From Diploptera punctata (Eukaryota; Arthropoda; Insecta; Blattodea; Blaberidae), in assembly GCA_030220185.1 (NCBI GenBank), contig JASPKZ010007288.1, positions 134,001 through 198,000 on the forward strand: 64,000 nt of DNA. The letters run 5' to 3'. Each line of letters begins with the position of its first letter. Position 1 is the first letter of the stretch. The position numbers and the translations under genes are program-made. This document shows positions 42,511 to 54,367 of this stretch, in pieces. The notes below the pieces were generated by a model, which saw only the letters and a list, made by a program, of their open reading frames with translations, had not been told where the DNA came from and made no database searches.

Positions 42511-43333
42511 TTGGCCTGATATTGTATTTCTGTCGCCGGATGTGTTTACTTGAACAACCATGCCGATTTTAGAGGCGATGGAAAATATTTGTGAGAAATA
42601 AATTATAAATTATAAATAGGAAGTAGCTTTTCTACTGATGCAGTAAAATGTTTAAGATCATTATACTCTTCTTAAACTGAATTACTTTGTTTGTAATTTC
42701 ACTTTCACTTGGAACAAAAATATTGAAAGTGAAAATTCCTTATTTTCAACATTACACAGAGAAGACATAAATATTTTTTTTTATTTATTTTAGTCGTACA
42801 GTTTTTTGTCACATATTGTTAATATACAGTGAACAGTGTAGAATATATTTTTTGAGCGTGTGCTGGATATATCTATGTGTTGTCCTGCGATAGCTCTGTT
42901 CCACCGGTTTCAGCTGTGTGTCTGTGCCTACCTATCCTTTCCGAATACACCCACCCACCTCCACTTCCTTGGTTACATGCGCCGCGCCGACGTAAAATAT
43001 ATCCGCGACACGGAACGTTCCTCGTCAGAAATTAACGAGATTCCAACCGGTAGTCATCCCTTTTGGGCTTATCTAGAGTTGCGGCGTCTGTTGCTGAAAA
43101 TTAGGTTGGAGACGTCATGGAGGAATTAATCTTCAGTTAGGAGAGAATGCTGCATGAATGTCATTTAGTATGAAATGTACTTTATTATTGTCAGTCATTT
43201 AGTTAGGATTGCTTATATCATTTGCTATTCATGTGTTCAGTTAAACTATTTATTTAATCATTTACATATAATATTGACATTTATTCTTATTTATTTAAAT
43301 AAATTTAATGTTTTATATGCTGTATAGAAAAGT
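42511..43333. other. Unassigned; GC-rich island at 42850-43140
   Basis: 42860-43129 is an 89-codon frame in clearly GC-richer sequence with several CG dinucleotides. It has no domain that I recognise. Could be an exon, a promoter-type region or an unclassified repeat head. Confidence 0.3.
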
Positions 43334-43905
43334 ATAGAACAAGTCATGAAATTCAAATATTTAGGAATAGAAATTAATAGCAGCAACAGAATAACAGATG
43401 AAATCCTCCATCAAGCAAATAATGCAAAACAAAATATCGGGTTGTTTAAACAATACTGTTTGGAAAAATAAAAATGTAAGAATAGATACAAAAGTAGGAA
43501 TTTACAAATCTGTCATAAGACCAGTTCTAACATTTGGTTGTGAATGCCGAACAGAAACTCAAAAAACAAAACAAATCAATGAAACAACCGAAATGAAAGT
43601 TTTAAGGAAAATCATAGGAAAATCGCTGAGAGAGAAAATTCGCAGCTATGTTATTAGAGAAGAATGTGAAATTGAACCTACAGACCTCTGGATAAATGAT
43701 AGAAGCCTGAATTGGAACGATCACATAGTTAGAACGGAGAACAGCAGATTAGTGAATAAAGTACGTGACTGGACACCTCAGCAGAAAACGCCATTAGGAA
43801 ACAACTACGATGGAAAGACGTCACCATACCCCGGACCTGTAGTGAATGAACACGTAACAAGCTGCCAAATTTCATGCGTACAGGAAGAAGAAGAAGAAGA
43901 ATATG
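43334..43905 (+). mobile_element. Family H LINE 3' fragment H2
   Basis: Starts at EQVMKFKYLGIEINSSNRIT, then ADNAK-NIGCLNNTVWKNKNVR, KVGIYKSVIRPVLTFGCE (open 43398-43928), TEMKVLRKIIGKSLREKI, SLNWNDHIVRTENSRLVNKV and a broken KTPLG. The 3' end is GAAGAAGAAGAAGAA at about 43886-43900. Same family and nearly the same 5' cut point as H1 in the opposite orientation. Confidence 0.78.
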
Positions 43906-44399
43906 CTGTGTTTTCATTTAAACAATAGATCACTTAAACCTTGGTTTAGTAAGAGTTTGGTACGATACTTAGCGTCCCGTCAAGTAATCATGATTGTAGA
44001 TTACAAATAATTTATTAACTCCAATTAGTATATTTATTGAAATGGGATTATAAATGCCTCGTAGATACCCTGCTAAAGTAATGAAACAACTCCGTGAACA
44101 TCTTGGGCCCAGCCACGGAGGTGCTCTGCTTGTAAAGTCATTTAGGTCATTGTATTTATCTTCTACTTCTCTGTATTCACGCGACTCTTCATTCTAAGTC
44201 TTATTTATGGACTTTGGTGAGCGCTATAATCTATACGTCTGTTGGTTATTTATACTATAGAGGGCTTAATAAGTACCCAGAACACATTAGGTCCCTCTAT
44301 CTCCTCCCCGTGCAGTTGATATGCATTCCATATACAATTCACATATAATTTATGCTACCATTGCAATCATATTCCCATTATTTCCGACGATATGGCATG
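43906..44399. other. No gene seen
   Basis: AT-rich, unclassified. Confidence 0.5.
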
Positions 44400-45005
44400 T
44401 AATAAAAATCTGATCTATTGTGGACCTATTTACTCTAAATCAACAATGATATCATCTATTATATCCTCAATGTAAGCAGTAAGCCTATTTATTAGTTGTG
44501 TTTCAGAATTGTATGCTAAGTTAAATTAATGAAATTATCCTAAAGTTGTTGAACATGGTTTTATCTTTCTTATAGAATGGTAAGATAATAGATTATTTCC
44601 ACATTTTGAAGAACATTTTTTAAAAATCATACTAAGCAACCGGTATATCGTTTAGGTAAGTTTACTCCACTTAATCTTATGACTTCTTATTGAACTCCAT
44701 CTGAGCCTAATGCCTCATGTATACATATATAATTTTGTATTGGTATTTTACCCTCTAATGCGATCGCTCCTGTGACTGATGTTGATGCTGTTCGTATATT
44801 AACCTCTTAAATATGTTCTTCAAATATATTTAATACGAGAATACTGTAATTATTTCCATATATGTATATATAAAATATTCGTGGAACTGCAATCATATCC
44901 CCATATTTACTCCTAATTACGTTTATTCTGGCCTGAAACCGTTTCATTTCTATCCCAATCACCTGATATAATTATTCCATACCTATGTTGTGCCTTGAAT
45001 GCAGT
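44400..45005 (-). mobile_element. Family A relic A7, strongly diverged
   Basis: On the plus strand, AAAATCTGATCTATTGTGGACC and then the antisense of SRLTPYID, ISLLSTSYKI and later PAELIKS and FQARTN can be followed in the same order as copy A3 at 37195-37740, but with many indels and no open frame. This is the oldest family A copy in the window. Confidence 0.6.
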
Positions 45006-45019
45006 TATTTTGTAACAAA

Positions 45020-45600
45020 ATAGTCCATTGAAGTGACTTCACAGTGGAAATTAAAAAATATGTTCGCACAAACAAAACAAGCAATAAATGCTTTAAATGC
45101 TGTTTGGTGGAGCAAGAATATTACCAAAAATAGAAAATTAGAAATATATCAAACCATAATTCAGAGCATTTTAATATATGGTGCTGAAGTTTGGGAAATT
45201 CCTAGCAGGGAAGTGAACAGACTTTTAAGTAGAGAAATTGATGTTTTAAGAAGATCAGGTGGAAAATCTTGAATGGATAGAATACGAAATTAGGAAATAA
45301 GGGAAATTATGGGTGTACAAAAGGAGCCGGACATTATAGACATTATGGAAAAGGTAAGATTACAGTGGTATGACCATGTCAAAAGAATGCCAGAGAAAAG
45401 TTTGCCTAAAATTGTTTTGGACTGGATTCCAATGGAAAGGAGGAAGAGAGGAAGACGAAGAAAGCTTTAGAGAGAAGGGGTACAAGCTGATACGAATGTC
45501 AGAGGGTTGGTGGACGATCAATGAATGGACAGAGAGGAAAGACGTTTCGTTTCTGGAAGACGCCGCCGCGGCAGCTGCCATGATGATGATGCGAGTTTAT
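45020..45600 (+). mobile_element. Family C-like LINE 3' fragment C4
   Basis: Open 45033-45272 with FAQTKQAINALNAVWWSKN, LEIYQTIIQSILIYGAEVW and LSREIDVLRRSG. After a stop: LQWYDHVKRMPEKSLPKIVL, MERRKRGRRRKL, and a final GRRRRGSCHDDDA read from the (ATG)n tail (45579-45592). The layout equals the C-terminus of C1 and C2. 5'-truncated. Confidence 0.75.
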
Positions 45601-46130
45601 TAATAATATCTCTCAAATATCAGTTCTCAGCATGTTAAAAGCCTTGTGCTATCTCGTCTGATTGTACTCAGCGTTATAAATTTATCCATTTGCCTCATGT
45701 AGTCAATTCAGTTAACCACTCGTGACTAAATTTGAAATAATATTTTTATTAGTTTGTAATAAGCATGGTTGGTACATCTATAATTAGGAAAACCATGGAG
45801 ATGAACACTCGGACATTCAAAATAAATTGAGCATTCAAACTCTTGAGGAATCGATTGATTTTAATGAGTAATGAATGTTAGTTCATGGAATCCGTGTCTA
45901 GACATATTGAATGTCGCTTCACTTCTAACTGTTTTACGAACGCGACTTTTATTGAAGATGTTGAAGGACGGAATTCATTAAATTACTTCCATTTATTTAA
46001 TTATAATGATTGGGTTTGACGTACATACTGTATCGTGGAAGTAGCAGATTGGATATCAGAATAGGCTGTGAAATATCCAGTTTCTACTTCAAGATTAAGT
46101 TTTTGCCTCCTATTCGCTGTTGTCTATAAA
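45601..46130. other. No gene seen
   Basis: AT-rich, unclassified. Confidence 0.5.
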
Positions 46131-46680
46131 AAAGAAGGCAAATCAATAGCAGCGCCACCTATGCTCAAGCCGCAAAGACGGAGCTGTTTACATACAAATT
46201 GAGCATAACACTCGAAGGTTGCATAACTTTTTTTAGTCTCTAGAGAATGGTGTCGTATCATTTACTAGTAAGCTACAAAAAGAGAGGGAATAGCACAGCA
46301 TTCTACGTGCCGAATTGTATGCCCTAGATAAAGGTGATCCTCACGCACGCTTCCCATTTAGATCTCCCGGATATCAGCTTTTTAGAACGCAGCCATCTAG
46401 TTTACAACGTTTTCTGACTTCAAAAAACTTTTGTTTATTTTTATTACATTTGACCTAATATCTGAAATCTTGTACAATGGAAATACGATGTGGTCAGACT
46501 ACATTTGTACTGTTAGAAGTAGGATCGGGTATTCTGCATTTTGGTGCGGAATACCTACATTTTTCTCCCAAATATTATGTACGTTCACGTTTGTATCCAC
46601 AACAAGCAAACACATATCATTCGGATACGTATCTCTTAGAGCTTGGAGAACCTCCTAAATTTACAACATAGATTTGTTAG
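46131..46680. other. Unclassified, possible decayed coding sequence
   Basis: 46290-46380 has FYVPNCM in one frame and DKGDPHARFPFRSPG in the next, a pattern loosely like the start of a THAP zinc finger, but no second CxxC/H pair is visible. Two overlapping frames at 46431-46671 show no domain. Confidence 0.2.
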
Positions 46681-47163
46681 AACATTTTCCAATGATAATT
46701 GGAAGAAATAATATATGTAGCAGTACCAATAGTAATGACAACAGTAGTAGCAGTACCTGTATCAACATCAGGATCACTAGTGCTAAATAGCACTAATATT
46801 TCGCGGGAAAACCTCATATTGTTAATTTTAAATTTAGATAATAAAATCGTCGCAAAATGGAGGCATTTTATGTCTATCATTAATCATTTCAATAAAATTA
46901 TTTACAACCGCACAATTTTATGAAATTATTATACTTGAATCAACTTATTGTTTGTGGTCACTCATGGCGAATACATAATTAAACGACTCAATGTTCAGTA
47001 TTATAAATGACGCTTAATTTTGTACGGTAAAAACACAAAACAAACTCCATAGCGTGACAGGCCATGAAGGCCAATATCTCTTATTATTTTGCTCCTGTTT
47101 TTAGTTTATTTTTGTCTTTATTATTATGGGTAATTTTCCCTTATTTAATAACTATATTTTCTT
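46681..47163. other. No gene seen
   Basis: Unclassified AT-rich DNA. Confidence 0.5.
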
Positions 47164-47189
47164 GCATAATAATGATGATAATAATAATG

Positions 47190-47220
<31 letters not shown>

Positions 47221-47296
47221 TAATTAGAATAATGATAATAATAATGATGCTAATATTGATGATGATCATGATGATGATCACGATGATGATGATTGA
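47164..47296. repeat. Imperfect (AAT)n/(GAT)n microsatellite
   Basis: AAT units grading into GATGAT units. The antisense and sense frames across it are low-complexity and not genes. Confidence 0.92.
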
Positions 47297-49035
47297 AACC
47301 AAAATAAAAATTAATCCACCTCCCGATTCTCGTATATAAAATATAAACAGACTAGATTTTTATTAATACAATTTTTAAATTAGTTGTGTTTCACGTGGAT
47401 TATCTTGAACTTATTAGTATTGAATAGAATCAAAAGGTTTCTGGTAATAAAATTCGAAACGACTATTTGCCTTAACTGATGAACGATTTAGTAAATCAGA
47501 TAGATTGATTGGCCTCGGAGTTTCAATATGGGATTTATTAAATAGTAGTGTGAAATCTGGTCCCCTGACTTAGAAACTTTGATCCATGAACGGGACATAC
47601 CATTTCCTCGAGAGTGCTACTTACTAATGTAACAAAGACAAATAACTTCAATTATATGTGCACAACTCTTAATTTATATCCCCTGCAATGCAAAAAACAA
47701 TACAAATGCAGACACTAACCAGGATACATATTCTTTTTTCACGCTATACCACACACAGCAAACTGAAATTCACTCATAACAATTAATTTAAATAAGTTGA
47801 CACAAGTAGGTAAATGAATGAAGCATAACATCCTGAAACGTGGAATTTGCTGCATGTCCTTAACTTCATCCCACCTGAAAAAAAGGAGTAGTGGAGGGCG
47901 TGTTAATTATGTTTTACAACATTTCAACCAAAATAAAATATGCTAAACATTCCAAAACTTTATATATAAGAGAAGCTGCAGAGTCTCGTATGTGTTTAAA
48001 CTTTGCAAATCACCAACTAAGGCTAAATTTTTTATAAGTTTAATTTGACAATGTAATGTATTTCCGTTATGTATTTACATACTGAAATAATATAATTATA
48101 AAATTTTACCTCAGACCTCAGCCCTTCACAACTAAATTTTCCATTAAATATTCGATGTTTTAGTTGAGGACGTTTCTCAGATACGATTTCGTAACTTTAT
48201 TTATTATGGTACTTAAAAATTATTTTCAACGCTCTGTTTTTTTTTGCTATTTTAAAATGCCGAAATTAAAAATACTGCTCAGTAATAGTATGTTGAGAAA
48301 ATTGTGCGTACCAGTTCTTGTAGGCCTGTCAGTTAAACACTGTAATTCCATATCGTTCATTGAAATAATGTAAGGGAATCATTACATTATCAATATTAAA
48401 CCAGGACAAAGAGTTAAATAAGCCTAGTGTTTATATCGGACGGAGAAAGATATTATCGATACTCGGTACGGTCGTTTGACGTCAACTCAGAAGGCCGAGA
48501 CACACAAGTCGCAATGTATTAGAGATAAAAGAGTGGCAAGTCACTCAAACAGAGTCCAGCTATTTCTGAAATTATAAAAACACCAAATTCATTCTTAAGA
48601 AACGAATTAGTATGTACTGTTAAAACAAACTATTTAAGTATGAAAACTTTATTGAGACTTTTGTAATCAACCAATGTACAGTACACAGCATTACTGAACT
48701 TTCAATTGAGGATCAACAGATGGAAAAAGCGCGAGATATTCAGTGTGCTACATAATATCGAAATATATATTGCAGGTTTATTGTTTACAATAAAAGGTTC
48801 AATTTGTTTCTTTTGTTTTCACAGCTCTGTCGCGTCAAATACTCGTAGCGGCACTCTTAATTACTTTTTATGAAGTCTACAGTAACCGTTAACGTGTATG
48901 GTCTTATAAACAAGTGGTAAGCAAGAAGGAGAAAAACACTATTCTTACACATATGCGCTGATTTAGAGTTAAGTGAAATAACCTCCTGACATTAGTAAAA
49001 GTCACGGGATGAAAACATAAGTAACCCGATACCGT

Positions 49036-49036
<1 letters not shown>
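47297..49036. other. AT-rich stretch, nothing recognised
   Basis: 1.7 kb with no frame above about 70 codons and no repeat arms noticed. Confidence 0.55.
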
Positions 49037-49091
<55 letters not shown>

Positions 49092-49092
49092 T
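49037..49092. repeat. (TA)n microsatellite
   Basis: About 27 TA units with one ACATAT interruption. Confidence 0.95.
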
Positions 49093-49640
49093 TCACAACA
49101 TATTAACAAGCCGAGAAACTTCTTTAGAGAAGATTGCACTTGAAATAAGAAAGAGAACGTCTATGAGAAGGATATGAGAGAAGTGGAATGGATAAGTAAG
49201 TGAAATGAACAGTTTCTCAACTTGAATATTGATCAGAACGTGAAAATACGAGAAAAACTGCTGTCGAGACATAGCCATGTTATCTGTGACCTGTAGCCTG
49301 GGGTAGAAATTCAAGTGTAGGATCCGAAATGAAAATAAAAATAAAAGTGGGTTTAGTGAAATATGATTCCGTATCTTCCTTTCCAACAAGAAATATATAT
49401 GTACAAATTTTCGTTCTCGGTCGTATGTTTTCTCTTTTTCGTTGGAAGAAAACGGTTTTTTATGACATGACATTCAGATTGTAAGCGTTGACAAAAAACT
49501 AAAAAAAAAAGCGGAATTCTTGTACATTGACTGATAAAAAAGTTTTACATTTCTTGTGTCCATAAAAGTATTCTGTAATATATAACATTTTATAAAAAGA
49601 GAATGAATTTAATCTGTAGTCATATATCCTAAACTGAAGG
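49093..49640. other. No gene supported
   Basis: The 126-codon minus frame 49093-49473 has no recognised domain and ordinary AT-rich composition. Confidence 0.4.
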
Positions 49641-49644
49641 ATTA

Positions 49645-49800
49645 TGAATTATGAGCCACTCCTTCCCCCGGATGGGATCCCTGATTCGAATCCTGGTGGT
49701 TCCAGAAGGCCATTTATGGTGGACTATACCGGACTTCTTTGAGGATTCTCGGGGTTATATCGTTTCCCTAATTTCATGTAACCAACAATCTTCGTACCCC
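49645..49800 (+). mobile_element. Possible tRNA-SINE remnant
   Basis: GATTCGAATCCTGG resembles a B box, and the following GAGGATTCTCGGGGTTATATCG parallels the GTTGAGGTTCTTATCGGGGTT of S3. No clear A box. Confidence 0.4.
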
Positions 49801-49877
49801 AAACTCCTCTTCTTGTCATTCATTATTTTCGTTTCACACATCATTTTATCTCGTGTTAGAGGAAAAAATAGTTTTAG

Positions 49878-49885
49878 TAGAAATT
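49878..49885. repeat. Possible target-site duplication of A4, left copy
   Basis: TAGAAATT, also at 53553-53560 next to the tail. Short, so chance is possible. Confidence 0.5.
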
Positions 49886-51282
49886 AGAATGCTTGTTTGA
49901 TAGCCTTTCACGATATCATACGAAAATTGTCTTAGGAGATTTTAATGCAAAAGTGGGGCGGGAAGATATATTCAAACCAACAATTGGCAAATTCAGTCTT
50001 CATGAAGATAGTAACGACAACGGGGTGAGATTAGTCACATTTGCGACATCAAAGAATCTCATTTTTAAGAGCACAACATCTCAGCATAAGGATATTTATA
50101 AGTACACCTAGACGTCCCCAGATGGAGAAACTCGCAACCATATAGATAATGTATTAGTGGACAAACGCTGGTACAGTAGCATCACCGCTGTTAGATCAGT
50201 TAGAGGGACAGACTGCAATTCGGATCATCATCTGGTCAGAGTGAAAATCAGACAACGGCTATCGCTTATGAGAGGAACAAACGCTAAAGATGATTCTGTA
50301 AATTTTGAATTAAAAAAAATTAAAAAATGATGAAATGCGGCAAGAATACCAAATCAAAATTGCTAATAGATTTGAAGTACTGGAATCTTCAGATGACAAT
50401 GTGGCAAACGAAGAAGAAACTGATATAAATAAAAAATGGGAGGCTATAGGAGATATTATTAAATTGTCAGCATCAGAAAGTATTGGTTGTTTAAAAAAGA
50501 GGCAAAACAAGACATGGTTTGATGAGGAATGTGTCGACATTGTAAAGAAAAGAAATGGTTTGACGAGTCAATTGAGGTAAATTTAGAGCAATTGGTAGTA
50601 TTAGTCGGGAAACAACCAAGTTACTAAAGAGTAAAAAGAGGGAACATTTGAGAGAGATGATTAATTATATTGAAATGAATGCAAAAAATAGGAATATTAG
50701 AGAATTATATCAGGGAATAAGTATAGAGAATATAGGGTTTCAGGCTAGAACAAACATAATTCGGAATGATAATGGGGATATGATTGCAGATTCTAGGAGT
50801 ATATTAAATAGATGGAAAAGTTACTTTAATCAGCTATTAAATGTACCTACAGAACAGGACATTGAGGAGGATAATTTACAGACAGCAGTAATGCTAGTCG
50901 CAGAACCAAGTGCTTTAGAGATTGAAATGGCGATTGAAAAATTGAAGATGTATAAAGCATCAGGTTCAGATGGGATCCCAGCAGAACTGATAAAATCATG
51001 GAGAGAAACATTGATGGAGGATACGCTGGTTGCTTAGTATGATTTGGGAAACAGGAGCTCTTCCGGATGAATGGAAAGAATCAATTATCGTAACAATTAA
51101 TAAGAAAGGAGATAAAACTGTTTGCAACAACTACAGGGGCATCTCATTACTTTCAACTTCGTACAAAATTCTAACAAATATACCCGTAATAGCAAGCAGA
51201 CTTACTCCCTATATTGATGACATTCTAGGAGATCATAAATGTGCATTTAGAATAAACAGGTCTACAACAGATCAGATTTTTA
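49886..51282 (+). mobile_element. Family A copy A4, left part (split by composite insertion)
   Basis: 5'-truncated inside the endonuclease (LFDSLSRYHTKIVLGDFNAK, open 49893-50111, with GDFNAKVGRED intact), then SDHHLVRVKIRQRL near 50220, the linker (50335-50580 open), SRSILNRWKSYFNQLLNVP (50648-51037 open) and the palm start YRGISLLSTSYKILTN (51030-51302). Breaks at DQIF, where the insertion begins, and resumes at 52374. Confidence 0.85.
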
Positions 51283-51306
51283 CACGCTTTATATTAGCTT
51301 GACCTG

Positions 51307-51308
<2 letters not shown>

Positions 51309-51341
<33 letters not shown>

Positions 51342-51356
51342 ATCTCTATCTATCTA
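51309..51356. repeat. (TATC)n microsatellite
   Basis: About 12 tetranucleotide units. Confidence 0.93.
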
Positions 51357-51670
51357 TGTAACGGAATCTTTCAACGCGATTTTCACCCACTTAAAATCAT
51401 CGGATCGACTTGAAGCTTTGTATACTTGTAGAGGACCCGTGACAATACAATAATTTCATATTTAGTTTCTAAAATCCTGGCCATAATCACTAGAAAATCA
51501 AAAAACGTGTTTTTGTATCAATGTAACGGAATCTTTTAACGCTATTTTCCCCCACTAAGAAATATTGGATCGACTTGAAACTTTGTATACGTGTAGAGGA
51601 CCCATGACAATGAAATAATTTCGTATTTTGTTTCTAAAATCCTGGCCAGAATCATCAGAAAATAAAAAAA
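51357..51670 (+). repeat. Two tandem 165 bp units
   Basis: TGTAACGGAATCTTTCAACG at 51357 recurs as TGTAACGGAATCTTTTAACG at 51522; both units contain GGATCGACTTGAA, TTTGTATAC-TGTAGAGGACC and TTTCTAAAATCCTGGCCA. Non-coding. Confidence 0.88.
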
Positions 51671-51699
51671 ATGAAAACTGGTATAATAGGTCTCGGACT

Positions 51700-51812
51700 T
51701 GTCGACTTTTTAGTCAATCGTTGTAAGAGATCAGTTGGTAGAGCATTAGTGGTATATAATTTCAGTAATCCATACGTCGCTGGTTCAAATCCGGCGGGAG
51801 GGTTTTTTTATA
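51700..51812 (+). ncRNA. tRNA-like (SINE-head) module
   Basis: A box ATCAGTTGGTAGAGC (51731-51745) and B box GGTTCAAATCC (51782-51792) with a perfect T-arm GCTGG-TTCAAAT-CCGGC. The D-stem has a mismatch and the anticodon arm is too long, so it is not a functional tRNA. A T run follows at 51804. Most likely the promoter head of a SINE. Confidence 0.55.
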
Positions 51813-51912
51813 GAAGAATATTACTTTTAGCTCATACTACAATAGTATCGAATTTAAAGATATTTACATTTTTATCTTATTCTGTAAAATATTAAAACTA
51901 AAAAATAAAAAA

Positions 51913-52372
51913 AATAATAGTTTTAAAAACTAAAAGAAAACGCTTTATTGGAAAACTAAAAAATGAAAAATAATTTTAATTTCCAATACGCTTGGGATAA
52001 AATAAAGTGGCCAACAAAAAAATCATCGCTAACACATATAGAATAAAATTAGAGTTATCAACAAGAAGAAAATAATTTTACCATTAAAAGCGTGGGGTTC
52101 TTTTTATGATTTTTACATTATCTTCATAGAGAGCTTTCATTTACCAATATCTGTTTATTATCAAATATATTAATTGATATAGAGCACCCCACGCTTTTGA
52201 TGGTAAAATTATTTTCTTTTTGTTGATAACTCTAATTTTATTCTATATGTGTTGGAGATGATTTTTTTGTTGGCCACTTTATTTTATCGCAAGGGTATTG
52301 GAAATTAAAATTATTTTTCATTGTTTAGTTTTCTAATAAAGCGTGTTCTTTTAGTTTTTAAAACTATTATTT
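51913..52372. repeat. 460 bp fold-back element (185 bp arms)
   Basis: Arms 51913-52097 and 52187-52372 are near-perfect reverse complements, with an 89 bp loop. Shared landmarks: AATAATAGTTTTAAAAACT, AATTTCCAATACGCTTG, AGTGGCCAACAAAAAAATC, GAGTTATCAACAAGAAGA and AAAAGCGTGGGG. A long hairpin would form in single strands. Non-coding, MITE/fold-back type. Confidence 0.9.
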
Positions 52373-52373
52373 A

Positions 52374-53552
52374 TTAGTATAAGACAGGTTTTAGAAAAGA
52401 AATGGGAATATAATGGTACTGTATATCAACTATATGTACACTTCAAAAAAGCATATGATTAAATTAAGAGGGAGGAGTTATATAGTATCCTGCTGGAGTT
52501 CGGAATTCCTAAAAAGTTAGTTAGACTTACATAAATGTGTCTAAATGGCACAAAGAGTAGGGTGCGTGTAGGCAAACAGTTTACGGATACTTTTGTAATC
52601 CAGAATGGGTTGAAGCAAGGAGATGCAATATCTCCTCTACTATTTAATGTTGTACTAGATCATGCCATTAAACCTTTAGAGGATGAGGAAGGCTTACAAC
52701 TGAATGGAATTAATAAGCTGTTAGCTTATGCTGACGATGGAGTACTATTGGACGATAGCGAGAAGACACTAAAGGACAACACGCACACACTATTGAGAAC
52801 ACTAGAAAATTAGGACTGGAAGTAAATATCAATAAAACCAAATTTATGGTCACACGTAGAAATTCATTATATAATGGAAATCGACAGCTAATGACAAATG
52901 ATGGACATTTTGAGGAAGTAGCCGAATTCAAATACTTTAGGAACAATAATCACAAATCGGAATGAGATGCACAAAGAAATTAAACATAGGCTCATTTCCG
53001 GAAATGCGTGCTATTATGCATTGCAGAGACTGTTGATATCCCAACCCCTTTCAAAAAACCTTAAACTGAAAATATATAAAACTATTATTTATCAGGTATA
53101 TTATATGGGTACGAAACATGGACTCTTACTTTAGGGGGGGGAAGAGATTACAAGTATTTGAGAATAAGATACTAAAGAAAATGTTTGGACCAAAGAGAGG
53201 TGAACAGACAGGTGCATGGAGAAGACTACATAACAATTAACTACGAGGTCTTTATAGGAAGCCAGATATAATTAAAACAGTTAAGTCTCGTTGACTGCGA
53301 TGGGCAGGACATTTGCTCGTATGGGGAATGAAAGACTTGCATGGAAGCTTCTTGTAGGAAAGTCAGAGGGAAAACGCCCAGTTGGTAGACCAAGAATGAG
53401 ATGGGAGATTAACATTAACTATGATTTGAGAGAAGTAGATCGTACAGGGAATGATTGGAAATCATTAGCTCAGGATAGAGATGTATGGACAGCTTATGTC
53501 CGCGCGGCCATGAACCTACGGGTTCGATAGTGCCAGTGAGTAAGTAAGTAAA
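52374..53552 (+). mobile_element. Family A copy A4, right part
   Basis: Resumes at the residue after DQIF, motif A near 52440 is damaged (VHFKKAYD), motif B NGLKQGDAISPLLFN and a changed motif C AYADDGVLLDDS (open 52535-52813), later IKTVKSR, GKRPVGRPRMRWE (open 53291-53530) and the GTGCCAGTGAGTAAGTAAGT end. Several frameshifts, including a G run at 53133-53139. Confidence 0.85.
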
Positions 53553-53560
53553 TAGAAATT

Positions 53561-53934
53561 CATAGCAGTTAAAAATTCCGTTTTCTGGGACTCCCATCAA
53601 AGTAGTGACTCATAACTCCTAGCCAGAATAAAAAAAGAGTAGAAGTGGCCCACGCGTGGATTTTGTTCCGCCTTCCGCGGCCACGGACCCAAACCATAAA
53701 TGGCTATATGCCTTATGGGAGTAGAATCTGGACCAACAATTTACATAACATCGTACTGTAGAGTTTCATTTCATTCATCTCCGTGGTAGTGGGACAGCGC
53801 AATACATATTTTAGCTAGCTTTTCTCAGGGCAGTCAGCCCTCCCAGCCCGAAAAAAAGACTTTATTTATTAGCTCTAAATCTACTTAATTTATAAACATG
53901 TCAACATTTGAATTGTGAAAAATAAATTTATATC
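53561..53934. other. No gene seen
   Basis: GC-richer piece at 53640-53700, otherwise unclassified. Confidence 0.45.
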
Positions 53935-54285
53935 TAGCGCTGTGATCGAGTTGGTTCAGATGTTGTGGGTTCAGATTCGTTCCCCACTCGGGACAAGGTT
54001 TCTTTGGGGATTTTTTCCCACCTGTAAGACAGATATCAAAAAAAATTAGGCCCGAATATTACCCCAACTCCATCCGCTCTTCGCAAGCCCATATATCATA
54101 TTCTCCTTGTTTAATAGGAGTGTAGGCGTATGAGTGAATGGAGTGTCATGAAGGCGGCCTGACATTGACCTGGTCACTTTTCCAGGTTGCCTTCGACGTG
54201 CGTGTGGTGTCGAAACGACATGTGTGAAATTACCTATAAAATGAGAGGTGAAATTAAGATATAGAAAGAAAGAAAGAAAGAACAA
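53935..54285 (+). mobile_element. tRNA-derived SINE (S2)
   Basis: Head with a degenerate A box (GCGCTGTGATCGAGTTGGTT) and B box-like GGGTTCAGATTCG, then CCCACTCGGGAC and TTTGGGGATTTTTTCCCACC, the same head-to-leader layout as S3. The body includes GTGTGGTGTCGAAACGACAT, and the tail is (AAAG)n at 54265-54282. Diverged. Confidence 0.6.
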
Positions 54286-54367
54286 TTAGGCGTAGATTTT
54301 GTGCGGTACAGTTCTTTATTAATAACAAAGTAAACTTATTTAAATCAAAAGTCTATATTTTAAATAT

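Larger units (their letters stand above)
51283..52373. mobile_element. Composite 1.09 kb insertion inside A4
   Basis: Family A coding sequence is continuous if 51283-52373 is removed, with TTA on both sides (51280-51282 and 52374-52376) as a possible 3 bp target duplication. Inside, in order: a CACGCTTTATATTAGC start, a (TATC)n run, two 165 bp tandem units, a tRNA-like module, and a 460 bp fold-back structure ending exactly at the right junction. CTAATAAAGCGTG at 52334-52346 is the complement of the left-end motif with 2 bases missing. No transposase; class unknown. Confidence 0.7.

Noticed and set aside
46290..46380. THAP zinc-finger domain
   Set aside because: Only a vague FYVPNC and FPFRSP resemblance across a frameshift, no full C2CH set.
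47064..47339. Open frame with long isoleucine/methionine run
   Set aside because: Low-complexity translation of the AAT/GAT microsatellite.
49037..49092. Origin or cruciform regulatory element
   Set aside because: A plain (TA)n microsatellite; no supporting context.
51309..51670. CRISPR-like or satellite array
   Set aside because: Only two 165 bp units without spacers, in animal DNA.
51726..51805. Functional tRNA gene
   Set aside because: A and B boxes are good, but D-stem mismatch and abnormal anticodon arm, and its place inside an insertion, fit a SINE head.
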